Assembly (NCBI GenBank): GCA_964036295.1 | Contig: OZ038466.1 | Location: forward strand, 26,233,997 to 26,297,996 | DNA from: Plumapathes pennacea | Taxonomy: Eukaryota; Cnidaria; Anthozoa; Antipatharia; Myriopathidae | DNA length: 64,000 nt | Direction: 5' to 3' | In this document: in pieces, positions 53,676-64,000 of the stretch | Layout: every line of letters starts with the position of its first letter | Numbering within the stretch: position 1 is the stretch's first letter | The notes under the pieces: generated by a model | What the model was told of the DNA's origin: nothing | What the model saw: only the letters and a program-made list of their open reading frames with translations | The model's database searches: none | Made by a program: the position numbers and the translations under genes

Positions 53676-54673
53676 ACTTTTAAAACAGCAAAGCCTAATG
53701 TGTTCTTTGTTCAGTCTATTTTTTGTGAGCCACTTTGTTTGACATAGTTTAGCTCAAGTCACAGATATTTATATAATCTGTCTACAGCACACAATACATT
53801 CTGTGTGGCTCTTTTGACATCTCCACCCACAATATTATGATTGACAAAGCGCCAGACATACACTGTAATTCAAGAGTTCTTCATTTCGTTCTTCCAGTCT
53901 GCATTTGCTAACGACAACACATGTCATATCATATCCATTCATATCAACGGCAGATGTTGTACTTGAAGCACTGAAAAATATACACTTTGCTACTGTCACT
54001 GTCATGCATAAACCAAGTGACAAATGCATTGTAATTTTCAGAGAAATAGCTGTGTTTTAGCAGCATAGATATTGTTTATAAATTCAACTTAGAAGAAGAG
54101 AGAATCTAGGACTAGAGGTTGCTATATGTAGCTCTCAGCTTAAAAGCTAGAAAATTATGAAAAAATCAGATTGATATATAACTGTTTGTTATTTAATGGT
54201 ATCAATGCTTTACATTAGGCTGGATTGTTGGCAACATGTTTTAATTGGCATGTGCTTACTTTCAGCACTTGAGGTGCATAGTGACAGCTACAGATTACTT
54301 TCCTTGTTTAATATTATGGGAAACAAAAATAAGCTAGAACTGTAGGTGTTCGCTCCTCTCCAATATTCAATTCAAGGGTACGTTATTTTCCAAAGATATA
54401 AGTCAGTAGAGTTAGATCCAACATATTGGTCATAAAATTATGTAGTTACAAGAAATGATTATATGAATTCATATGTAGAAAGGAAAAGTAGCTATATTAG
54501 TATTACATGTTCAAAGTATTATGTTCAAAATAAAAAACGAATTCATATTGTAATACAGTGTCCAAGAAATATGAGTTTTGTTTTGCTTTTCAAAGACCCC
54601 CTCACTCCCCTCCCCCATCCCACAAAATTGTCCAAAATACCCACAATGCTTTGAGAACGTAATAGAATTCAAG
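53676..54673. other. 3' UTR of the PP2C-like gene and 5' flank of PPWD1
   Basis: AT-rich. AATAAA at 54529-54534 is the best plus-strand poly(A) signal for the PP2C-like gene. No other gene seen. Confidence 0.5.
54529..54534 (+). terminator. Polyadenylation signal of the PP2C-like gene
   Basis: AATAAA about 850 bases after the stop codon; best candidate before the PPWD1 start. Confidence 0.4.
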
Positions 54674-54679
54674 ATGGCG
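54670..54679 (+). promoter_or_regulatory. YY1-type element over the PPWD1 start
   Basis: CAAGATGGCG contains the ATG of PPWD1, like the elements at the MIER1 and 90-aa gene starts. In animals such elements often sit just downstream of the start site of TATA-less genes. Confidence 0.45.
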
Positions 54680-56608
54680 ACCGTCGAGGAGACAAGAAAA
54701 CGTGTTGGCGACGACGAAGAAGAAGAAGAAGAGGAGGAGGAGGATGACGTGATTGGTCCCATGCCAGCACCTCCTCCTAAAGCAAAGAAGAGGAAAGGTG
54801 AGTGTTCATAAGCTCATAATCAGCGGTGCACGCGCGCGCTAGTATGCCGATAGTACTCTCAAAACACGCCAGTTTGCTTGTATATTGTCTCCAACCGATC
54901 CTCTTCAGAGAAGTCGATTTGAGGTTGAGCTTTTCCAGTATGTATTGTTGCGGTGCCCTGGAAGCGCCAGACGAGGTTTGTGCAACTCGCCTTTAAACTT
55001 TCTTTGATCTCAATTTTAGTATTGGAGTTTGAGCCAGTGTACCTCAAGAATATCCCGTCAGCACAGTCGTACGAACGGAGTTACATGCACCGAGATGTCA
55101 TTACGCACATCCTGGTTACAAAGTAAGAACTGCTGATGTTAGCGATATCTTGATTAAAATCAGCTAATTTCTGGTGTAGGAATATTGTCTTACATGTAGC
55201 AGACCTACGAACTCTCCCACGTACTTACATCTATCTCTGCTTGTTCATACTACTTCTGCATCATGCCTCCTCTTCTGTGTCTCGCTTAAATAGTCACACA
55301 AAATTTGCCGCATGCATTACATGCTTCATCTCCCAGCCTCCCACTTATCTGAGTTACCTATCACTCATCTGCTAAATCTGCCAAGTCATTTTTCAGCAAT
55401 GTTCATGCAGCTTCAGCTCTAAGTTTTAGCTGACCAATCCACACATTACCCCAGAGTGAGTGGGGCCCAGACCCCTGACCCAAATCTCTGCATATTGTTA
55501 AACTGAGTAGGAATAATAACTATTGAAAAGTTGTATTGTATAGAACACTATCAGACTATACACTGTATACTCTATAAAGTTTCAGATCTGTTGCATTAAG
55601 TTTCCTGATTTTTTCCAGATTTTTCCAGCCTCCCTCACTTTCTGAGGTTGTGAACTTATTCTGTAGAAAAAAGTAAATGATGAATCTAATAATAAGTTAG
55701 TATATTCTTCTCTGATCTCTGTGTTACAGAACAGACTTTCTTGTCACTGCCAGTTGTGATGGCCACATAAAATTCTGGAAAAAACAGGAGGAAGGGATAG
55801 AATTTGTGAAGCACTTCAAGGGACATTTGGGTGAGACTGTTGTGACCTATTAATCACTGTAGAGTAAATCCAACATTCCTCTCAATCTTTTCCACTTTAT
55901 CTTTTTTCTGAGGGGCGAGGCTAAAAGGGATGACTCAAAGGGACCTGAAGTATATCCTAAGTTCTCTAACCCTAGTTAACCCTAACTCTTCACCTTTTTC
56001 TGAGTTTTTTCTGTGTGTATTTCTGAATATTTCTGTATTTCAGGTGTTATAGCCAACAATATTTCTGTATTTCAGAAGTATTATTATCCTAAGTTCTCTA
56101 ACCCTAGTTAACCCTAACTCTTCACCTTTTTCTGAGTTTTTTCTGTGTGTATTTCTGAATATTTCTGTATTTCAGGTGTTATACGGTGCATTGCTGGTAG
56201 CTCTGATGGACAGCTAATGTGTTCATGTGCAGATGACAAGTCTCTCAAAGTGTTTGATGTTGTAAACTTTGGTAAGGAAATGTTGAGTGAAGTTCATTAC
56301 TTATACATATGATGTGTAAATCTATTTTAAACCATAAAACTTACTGTACATGTATGCAGTTTTTCTGTTCAGAAACATAAAACCTTTGAGCTAGTAATGC
56401 AGATTCTCCATGTATGAGTGATGTAGTGAGAATATTGATAATGAGTTTCAGCTTTCATCTGAGCAATTTACATGAACATTCATCAAAGTCAATGTTTCTG
56501 CTGAGAGACGGTATCAGAAATAGTTGAAGTTAGAAGTGAAAGGTATGTATAGTGTACATGTATACCCCAGAAAGCGTAACAGCAGTCACTTGCACTGTAT
56601 ATTAAATC

Positions 56609-56663
<55 letters not shown>

Positions 56664-59600
56664 CAGACATGATCAACATGTTGAAACTTGGTTATTTGCC
56701 AGGTCAATGTGAGTGGATTTATCAAGCAGGAGCAGCAATTGCAGCTGTAGCTTGGTATGTGTGTGCATCAAGATCAACAACAGAACATAGTATTCATTAA
56801 TAAAGTCCCAGTGATCGAACATTATTTCCAAACTTTACAACAGTGATTATGTTTATGTGTTGAGTTATTCATGGGCATGTCCTCCTGCTTTTAGGGTTGA
56901 ATTTAATAACTATAGTGTAACTTTACATGTAAATTTATGTCATCTGACAGTACTGTATTTTTATTGGCACAGTTCTGTCAAGGATTCTGGAGTGATCAAT
57001 GTGTATGATGGACGTGGTACGCATGCACCTCTTCACACTTTAAATCTTCACAGCAGTCCTTTGACTGTTATCAGGGTAAGTAAACATGCATCAGCCAGTT
57101 AGGAAATAGCTAGAAGAGAATAGTGTCATGTTCATATGCTGGGCAGAGAGTTCCGTGGGTCCTGGCTAATGGGGAGAGGTTCCTCTAATTTGGAGGAAGT
57201 GTGATTATTGTTATTTATTTAGTATTTGGTAAGTTTACTACCCTTTGTCTAACTACAGGATTTCCTCTCCAGTATAATCCAGTTTATGACGTGGTCATCT
57301 CTACAGACAAGGCTGGCATGGTGGAATATTGGTCGGGACTCAAGAATGAATGCAAGTTCCCCAAAAATGTCAAATTTGAATTTAAGACAGATACAGACCT
57401 TTTTGAATTCATAATGGTAGGTACCCTTAACCACACTCCTTTGCTTACTGAAAATCCTTAAATCCACTAGTCTCAGGGCCCCTTGCATCAGGAAGCTATT
57501 GTATCTGCTACTGATATACTTAATGCCTTTATGGGTTTAGGTCATTACAGGTTTTTTTTTCTTCTTCTTCTTCTTTTTGCAGTGCAAGACTTGTCCAGTT
57601 TCTGTGAATTTTTCACCCGATGGAAATCTGTTTGTTACCATGGCAGCAGACAGAAAGGTTTGCAGATTAGTTTGTTGTTCAATGTTATACATTTTTCACG
57701 GATAATGCAACTGCACCTAATTTTCTTGTAGGTTCGAGTTTTCAACTTCCTCACTGGAAAGAAAAGTCGTGTGTTTGATGAATCCCTGCAGATCTTCAGT
57801 GAGATGCAACAGGTAAACAGTCAATCTGTGAAAACCAGTCAAATGGCACTTGAATGGTGATGTTAGATCAAGAACAAAACTTAGTTATAGAACAATCAAG
57901 TCATGTGAATACATTTTTGTGCACAGAAAAAGCAGCAGCTGCCAGACATGGAGTTTGGACGGAGAATGGCGATAGAAAGAGATCTGGAGAAGTCTGAAAC
58001 TTATGAGCTCTCCAATGTAGGTAATGAAAGTTGAAGCTTACCGTGATATTTACATGTATTGTACACAGTGTTATTAGACACTAAAGGGGCTTGAAGCAGT
58101 CAAAAATGTATGATTTACAATGATGACTTCTATTTCTCACAGAAATGGTTTCCAGATTGAAATGTTAGTATTCCAAGCCTGAATAATGAAACATGCTTTG
58201 AAAACTGTATAGGAAGAAGCTGAAAATTAGGTACAGCTAGTAGTAGTTTTGTACCAACTTCCTGATCCCTGGTAGCACACTATTCTGATGTAACCAAGGA
58301 GTTCATGTGCCTTGGAGCAACTGCAGTGTGCTATAGTGCTGGTGAGTGTCACAGCTAACAGTGTCTGTCTTTTAACTGACAAACATTTGGCAGTGATACA
58401 CCTACATCTGCACAATATACCACTCAGGAAGGGAAAGGATGCAAAATACTGATGACAATACTAGTAGAGTATTAATGTGTCACTTATTCCAAACACAATA
58501 TTCAACCCGGAAACACTAACTCTGGTAGCCAGTGTTGTCAACTGTTTACCTTTAACAGCTCAACCTCTTCTCGTATATTATCAAGAATGTTTTCTTCAAC
58601 TTGTTTGTTCCTTCTCCAGTTTTTGACGAAAGTGGCTTTTTCCTTGTGTATCCCACAATGCTTGGCATCAAGGGTGAGTGTTTAGGCTTTTGTGATGTGC
58701 ACACAAATCTGAGAATGATAAGCAGCTGCAACCCTTGTTTGGAGGAATTGATTTTGTTCTAAGTTGTTGTTTCTGAATATATTTGCTGCTTTTCAGTTGT
58801 TAACCTCCACACCAACAAGCATGTCCGCACAATAGGAAAGGTAAGAACTGAATTTGTCCATGCTAACACCACAGCTACAAATATATGGTCTATAATGTGG
58901 CCTAATTTGGTTTGACAGTGCTTAACACAACTTTGAACAAACAAGCATTGGACTGAAAAAAAAAAAAAAAAAAAAAAAAGAAAGAAAATAAAAGAGAAGA
59001 GAAGAAAGAAAACAAGCACCAAACCATGTTAAAGCCTTTGAAGCATTCTGAATCTTGGTTCAGAGAGAACACATGTACTGTACCTGTTCAGGTATTTATA
59101 AATAGTAGCATATCTCAATCATAATTTATTGTGACTTTATTTCAGATGGACAATGTTCGATTCATTCAACTTGCGCTTTACCAGGGAAAGCCAAAGAAGC
59201 GAAGTTCAGCACTAACCCTGGTAAGGAAAGCTTGTGTTCTCAATGCCCTTATTTTAGTATGAAGTTATTGGTAGAATGGTTGTCAATGTTGGGAAAGGGT
59301 CTTTTCAGTGAAGTTTGATTGTGAGTTGTGATAGTTAGAATATTCGTCGTTCAGTGTTATGTCGTTTTCTAGGAAATGGAGGCATCAGAGAATCCATCAC
59401 TTCAAAAAGAGGAACCCGACCCCACAATATTTTGCACTGGATTCAAGAAAAACAGATTCTACATTTTCTCTGCAAGGGAGCCGGATCTCGGGTCAGCTGA
59501 GTCTGAAACTTTGACTGCTTTACTTGTGAGCTTGACAACAAAGGCGAACTCAATAATTCACTAGAGAACGCGCTAAGGAAAGAATGGATGGGAGATAGGG

Positions 59601-61393
59601 AGAAAGGAAAGTAAGAAGAAGAAAAGATAGTAGAAAGAAAAGATTGATGGATGGATGGAAAAGAAGGATGGCGTGAGAATGTAAGGAGAGTGGGGAAGAG
59701 AGGGAAAAAGTTGGAAACGCTGGGAAGAATTAGCGGCGAGAATTACAGAAGAAAATGATGATTGTACTAAAGCAGCACAAGATTACTCAAAGTCGAATAT
59801 CTTGTTTGTTTTAGTGGTGAGAGCGAAAGAGATGTGTTCAATGAAAAACCCTCAAGAGAGGAGATGATGGCAGCCACTCAGGTAAACTATCGCCATGTTT
59901 AAGTGAATTGTACGGTGGTTGCTCAGGTAAACTATCGCCATGTTTAAGTGAACTTTACGTTGGTTTCTCGCCAGTAGTTGACAGAACTTGACACCTCTTG
60001 TTTCTCAGGGTTCCACGACTTCTGAGAAACTTGCAGAGGAGGTCGTTCTGCACACATCACTAGGAGACATTTGGATCAAACTGTTTGCCAAAGAGTAAGT
60101 CAGCTTCAATATTACGATCAACAGAGAATACACGAGTCTGGGAATTTCGAGCTTCAGTAGTGTTTGTTCAGACTGATGGTTAAGCACTTACATTTGTTAA
60201 TTTGATGTTCAAGCTTAAACAATTGCAACAGCTCGAGCTGTACAAGCTTGCCGTTTGATCATGATATGATCTACATGATGAATCGCATATCATTTTGGTT
60301 TGATCACTTGTCAAGTCCCGCGGACTTGGCTTTTTGCGGTGAAGAAATATAGCTGAAGTTGAAGGAGGTTGCTTGTATTGATGCGCGCATGATTTCTTGC
60401 AGGTGTCCTAAAACAGTGGAAAATTTCACCACACACAGCAGGAGCGGCTACTACAATAACCACTTGTTTCACCGCATCATCAAACAGTTCATGATCCAGA
60501 CCGGCGATCCACTCGGTACGTATAGTACATGTTGACAACTCAGACACGAGTAGCCGATCAGGGGCCAATAAACATGTGCACTGGTAGCTTAGAAGGTGCA
60601 CCATTATTCTAAGATCGCTAATCGGACAGAATGTACCGATCTTGTACATTACACTTGCGTTTTATTGAATTGGCCATAGGAGGTGTTTTGATCAAGACAT
60701 TGTATTGTGTGTGGCTCGAACTTTTTTTTTTTTTTATCAGGAGACGGAACGGGCGGGGAGTCGATCTGGGGCGGGGAGTTTGGAGACGAATTTCACAGGA
60801 ACTTACGTCACGATAGGCCCTATACTGTTAGCATGGCGAACGCTGGCCCAAATACCAACGGCTCACAGTTCTTCATCACTTTAGTTCCGACGGTAAGACA
60901 GTCGTTTAGTTTGACATACAACACACGCACACACCTCTTTCAGCACCAACAACACCTACCATATCTTTATCTACACCAAATTCACAACCCTACTTAACAC
61001 CAGTAACTATAGCCACACACCTTACGGCGTGTACACATGACATAGTACACACTTGCACTGCACATGTATATTTATGCATATATAGCAACATGTATACACG
61101 TAGCATAGGCGTAACCATATACATGCACTCACTCAAGTGACGTTGCATACGATGGTGTGTGTTTGTCTACGTCTAAACGACGTATACGCAAGCATGAAAA
61201 GAAGAACCGCAGAAGCTCTGACAGTATTGGCTCCTCCTTCCTTCAGCCCTGGTTAGATAACAAACACACCGTGTTTGGACGAGTTGTGCGAGGTATGGAC
61301 GTGGTGCAGGGCATTGGTAATGTAAAAACGAACCCAAAAGATGACAAGCCTTACGAAGAAGTCAAGATCTTGAGCGTCACTATCAAGGAATGA
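54674..61393 (+). CDS. PPWD1: Peptidylprolyl isomerase domain and WD-repeat protein 1
   Basis: 621 residues in 19 exons: 54674-54797, 55020-55122, 55730-55830, 56176-56271, 56667-56754, 56973-57075, 57273-57416, 57583-57657, 57732-57812, 57927-58020, 58620-58673, 58797-58840, 59146-59220, 59373-59491, 59815-59881, 60009-60094, 60403-60515, 60741-60892, 61247-61393. After an acidic start, WD repeats occupy about 60-310 ([34 protein letters not shown]). The cyclophilin domain is about 465-621, with catalytic [32 protein letters not shown] and [12 protein letters not shown] present. PPWD1 is a nuclear cyclophilin of the catalytic spliceosome. Length is close to the vertebrate form (about 646). 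The exon 14 donor (GTCAGC at 59492) is weak but is the only one that keeps the frame. AATAAA at 61748. Confidence 0.95.
55953..56183. repeat. Direct repeat spanning the PPWD1 exon 4 acceptor
   Basis: A 99-base sequence (55953-56051) recurs, identical by eye, at 56085-56183. Each copy ends TTTCAG|GTGTTATA, so the duplication carries the polypyrimidine tract, the acceptor AG and the first 8 bases of exon 4. The second copy is the functional one; the first is a decoy 132 bases upstream. A third partial TTTCTGTATTTCAG lies between them. Confidence 0.85.
56615..56663. repeat. Poly-T tract before PPWD1 exon 5
   Basis: A run of about 49 T directly precedes CAG|AC, forming the entire polypyrimidine tract of the exon 5 acceptor. 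Confidence 0.85.
58956..58979. repeat. Poly-A run
   Basis: About 24 A followed by GAAAGAAAATAAAAGAGAAG in PPWD1 intron 12; possible retroposon tail or simple repeat. Confidence 0.6.
59877..59966. repeat. Tandem repeat spanning the PPWD1 exon 15 donor
   Basis: Two 45-base units start CTCAGGTAAACTATCGCCAT at 59877 and 59922. The first holds the end of exon 15 and the true donor. The second repeats an identical CTCAG|GTAAAC donor; its use would add GTA AAC TAT CGC CAT GTT TAA, ending translation. Confidence 0.8.
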
Positions 61394-62366
61394 GTGTTGG
61401 ATGCAGAAGAACACTAATTCGAAAAGTCTGGCAAAGACGAAAGGACAAGACAAGACACACGGCATGTGCATCAGATCATGGAGTTACTTACTGTGACTCG
61501 GGCACAGCACCATACACAAGCACCGAAAGACCTCGGCAAACGACCTGAGGGATTTTGGAGGTCTTTTAAAATGCGACCCCTCCAAGACAGTTCCCGCGGC
61601 ATTCTGGAAATCTGCTACGTACGAGAGTTCGCCAAGGAACTTTTTTTTTTTTTTCAGTATCTACTTGGTGTGGATTACGTTAGAACTATGTTAACTTAAG
61701 AACGGTGAAGAGACCTTTTCCAATGATGTAAGTATCACATCATTAAAAATAAATACATAAACAGTATTTTTGAACACCGCCTTGCAATCGTCTCAAAGCG
61801 TAACTTCAGCAGTGGCCGTTTTTCAGAGCCCTGTTTTCCCACTCAAACATCGTCACCTAATTCTCCCAAATTGCTCTGAGCAAATGTATGAAAAGTTTTA
61901 TGTAAACTGATAGTCCCTAAAAGTACTTTCTCTATACTGAACTACATAGAATTGACTGTGTATTAAAAAGGAGAAGTTTGCTACCGATCACTCTTGGCGG
62001 TTTGTCGGCTAAAATTAGTTTGCACCATATATAGAAACTGTGCGAGTCCGAATGTTTCGACTGAATGTTTGTTTGGTAATGAATGTTGCTCTGTCATGAC
62101 AACAGCTCCGCCGGTATCTTGTTGATACAACTTTCGTTTTGCCCGCTCACTCGTGTTCTGACCTTCAGTATTTGTTGTCGTCGTATCAACGCAACCAAGG
62201 TCGGATTTCCAATACTTCACGCACGATTAAATTATTCATTGAAGCGAGGGGCTTCTGAATTGGTTCCGTGGGAAAAACCGCAAAAAGAATCGTTCGGCCT
62301 CATACAATAATTTAGTTGCATCTTAAACCGTGATGAAATGACCAGAACTGGTTAAACAAATCCACG
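61394..62366. other. 3' UTR of PPWD1 and 5' flank of the receptor gene
   Basis: AATAAA at 61748-61753 suits the PPWD1 transcript end. No further gene recognised between there and the ATG at 62367. Confidence 0.5.
61748..61753 (+). terminator. Polyadenylation signal of PPWD1
   Basis: AATAAA about 355 bases after the stop codon, inside CATTAAAAATAAATACATAA. Confidence 0.5.
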
Positions 62367-64000
62367 ATGGACTGCAAGAGTGAGTTGAAAAGGATGGCTT
62401 ACCTGATGTTCCTCGCCATTACAGGTAAGTTATGTATTTCATTGATGTTTGATTTATCGCGCTTAGAAGTCATTCGATTCATACATAATTTACTTGATCT
62501 TGCCGAATATTCCAACACAAAGGTCGAGATTAAACATGTCCGGCGTAATTTACACCGTTCGATTTTACGCAAATATAGGTAGTACAGCCTCTCCGGCAAT
62601 GGGGAGCTTAAGTAAACTAGGACGGCGACGGCAACGCCGCACAATTTTGTCCATATTCCTTATGTCTTTGTAACTTTGCCTATTCTTAGGTTGTTCAATT
62701 TGTTTCGTTTCAATTTGTCGACGTTCTATTGCGTTCAGGCGTCTCTTACACTCTTACCAAGACAAAAAAACATGACCCTCTTACCAAACAAATCTTGCAA
62801 TTCTTGACTCCTATTAAAATTAATTAACTGCTATTATGCATATTGAGTACAATAGTTTACCGACCCTTACCCCTATCCCCTGTTTGTTTCTTTTCAGCTT
62901 TCCATGTTGAGGCATCAACAAATGCGTCACACGAGCACGTGTTGCGACAATTTCTGTTTACAGACTATGATAAGAATGTGCGTCCAGTTTTGGACCCACG
63001 GACGGCGATAGAATTGGAACTTGACATAGAACTCAGCAAATTGGTCAAAGTGGTAAATACTTCTTTATAAGATGATCTTTTGTCGATTTCGCGGCTCGTT
63101 GAGCACCGAAGTTGCCAACATGTGTCAGACGGAGGGATCTCTGTTGGCAACAGTTGAAAACCTCACTTTATTTAATGGCCTCGTACTTGTAAAACTGGTT
63201 TGCGATTGGCGACAAAGCTCAAATGTTGCTCGTGATCTTAGGCATGGAAGTGAGATTTTCAGCTGTTGCTCCATGATGCTTTTTTGCTCGCTCGCAACTT
63301 CTGTGCTCAATTCGAGAGATTGACGAGCCTAGTGTACATTCCTCTGTTGAGTTTAGTGGAGCTGTTAGTAAGGGCTCATCGGTTTGTTTGTTGCGCCGTT
63401 TACAGGACAACAAGCAGCAGCTTATGACGACAAGCCTGTGGGTCAAACAGGTGAGAAGAAACGTCGAGTATTTACGAGAGACCTTATTATCTCTGGGCTT
63501 TTACATATGGAAACTGTGTCCAGGGGAGAGAAGAAATTGTCCAGTCGCGTCACTTGTCAACCGCCGCTGACACGGTTATGTTTTTGTTTTGTTTTTACAG
63601 GTTTGGAATAATCCATTCCTGAAGTGGGAACCATCCAAGTTTGGCTACATCCGGAGGATTCTTGTCCCGCCGACGGAGATCTGGGTCCCGGACACCGTAT
63701 TGTACAACAAGTAAGACATACGCGACTCAGACAAACGGTTACCGACTAGGGAGGGGAGGGGCGGGGGAGGGCGTACTGTACAACAAGTAAGAATGCGCGA
63801 CACAGGACAAACGGTTACTGACTCGAATATTAACACTAAATTAGTTCTTGCACCTGGAGAGGGGAGGGCGTACTTTTCTAATAAGATACGACTGCATATG
63901 GTAACGTGAAGATATGAGAAAAATGGTAACTACTTTATTTGTTACTTGTCCAAAACGACTCTAATGATGAAGGGTCTCTGTTGAAAGTCTGTCAATAAAA
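62367..64000 (+). CDS. Nicotinic acetylcholine receptor-like subunit, 5' part
   Basis: Four coding exons are visible: 62367-62424, 62898-63052, 63406-63450, 63601-63710; the gene continues past the right edge. Exon 1 encodes a signal peptide (MAYLMFLAITA region). Exon 2 has LRQFLFTDYDKNVRPVLDP, the Cys-loop N-terminal helix and loop. Exon 3 is the classic 45-base exon (DNKQQLMTTSLWVKQ) and exon 4 the classic 110-base exon (VWNNPFLKWEPSKFG, then TEIWVPDTVLYN). The sizes match the ancestral nicotinic receptor gene structure. The ligand-binding C-loop, Cys-loop and four membrane spans lie outside, so alpha versus non-alpha type and ion selectivity cannot be judged. As a plasma-membrane pentameric channel subunit it would respond to acetylcholine or a related ligand. 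Confidence 0.88.
62682..62800. repeat. Dispersed repeat, copy 2
   Basis: CCTATTCTTAGGTTGTTCAA and following words match 26722-26860 in the same order and orientation, here in intron 1 of the receptor gene. Confidence 0.4.
63697..63823. repeat. Tandem repeat spanning the receptor exon 4 donor
   Basis: GTATTGTACAACAAGTAAGA and the next 30 bases (63697-63747) recur with a few changes from 63773 to 63823, separated by a G-rich spacer. Both copies contain TACAACAA|GTAAGA, so an intact decoy donor lies 76 bases downstream. A third, decayed unit with a GGGGAGGGCGTACT start follows at about 63860. Confidence 0.75.

Overview
The window looks like metazoan nuclear DNA, most likely from an anthozoan cnidarian such as a stony coral. 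I infer this from compact genes with phase-consistent GT-AG introns, animal-specific families (MIER co-repressor, axonemal dynein chain, nicotinic-type receptor, alpha-1,3-fucosyltransferase) and a large tandem family of secreted beta-helix plus multi-membrane-span proteins. No organism name can be proved from the sequence alone. Splice models were built by hand: donor and acceptor dinucleotides and reading phase were checked at every junction, and each multi-exon coding sequence below sums to a multiple of three.

Region 1 (1-26510, all minus strand) is a tandem array of four paralogues, A to D. Each has a short signal-peptide exon, one intron of 0.9-1.9 kb and a single 3.5 kb exon. The proteins of about 1170 residues have a glycosylation-rich right-handed beta-helix-like ectodomain, a cysteine-rich collar and roughly 8-10 membrane segments. 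B, C and D are intact. A has a 5-base deletion that breaks it between ectodomain and membrane domain, and it appears to use a different signal-peptide exon. The flanking DNA is a mosaic of duplicated blocks. Intron 1 of D carries an insertion of about 835 bp with hairpin ends.

Region 2 (27309-28643, +) is an intronless alpha-1,3-fucosyltransferase of family GT10. Region 3 (28917-36320, -) is a 23-exon WD-repeat axonemal dynein intermediate chain, DNAI4/WDR78. Region 4 (37503-38336, +) is a LicD-type nucleotidyltransferase-fold protein with one membrane anchor. Then comes 3 kb of AT-rich shared 3' flank, followed by a 13-exon MIER1-type ELM2/SANT co-repressor (41295-45821, -).

Region 5: MIER1 shares a 122 bp divergent promoter with a four-exon gene for a conserved 90-residue single-span protein (45944-47144, +). 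Next are a PP2C-like phosphatase with two alternative first exons (49129/50606-53675, +), the spliceosomal cyclophilin PPWD1 in 19 exons (54674-61393, +), and the first four coding exons of a nicotinic-acetylcholine-receptor-like subunit that runs off the right edge (62367 onward, +).

Two things stand out. One is the A-D receptor-like array, with its changeable signal-peptide exon and domain-boundary break. The other is a recurring pattern in which short tandem duplications straddle an exon-intron junction: four cases in three otherwise ordinary genes, usually leaving a decoy splice site beside the true one. The genes outside the array have no evident common pathway.
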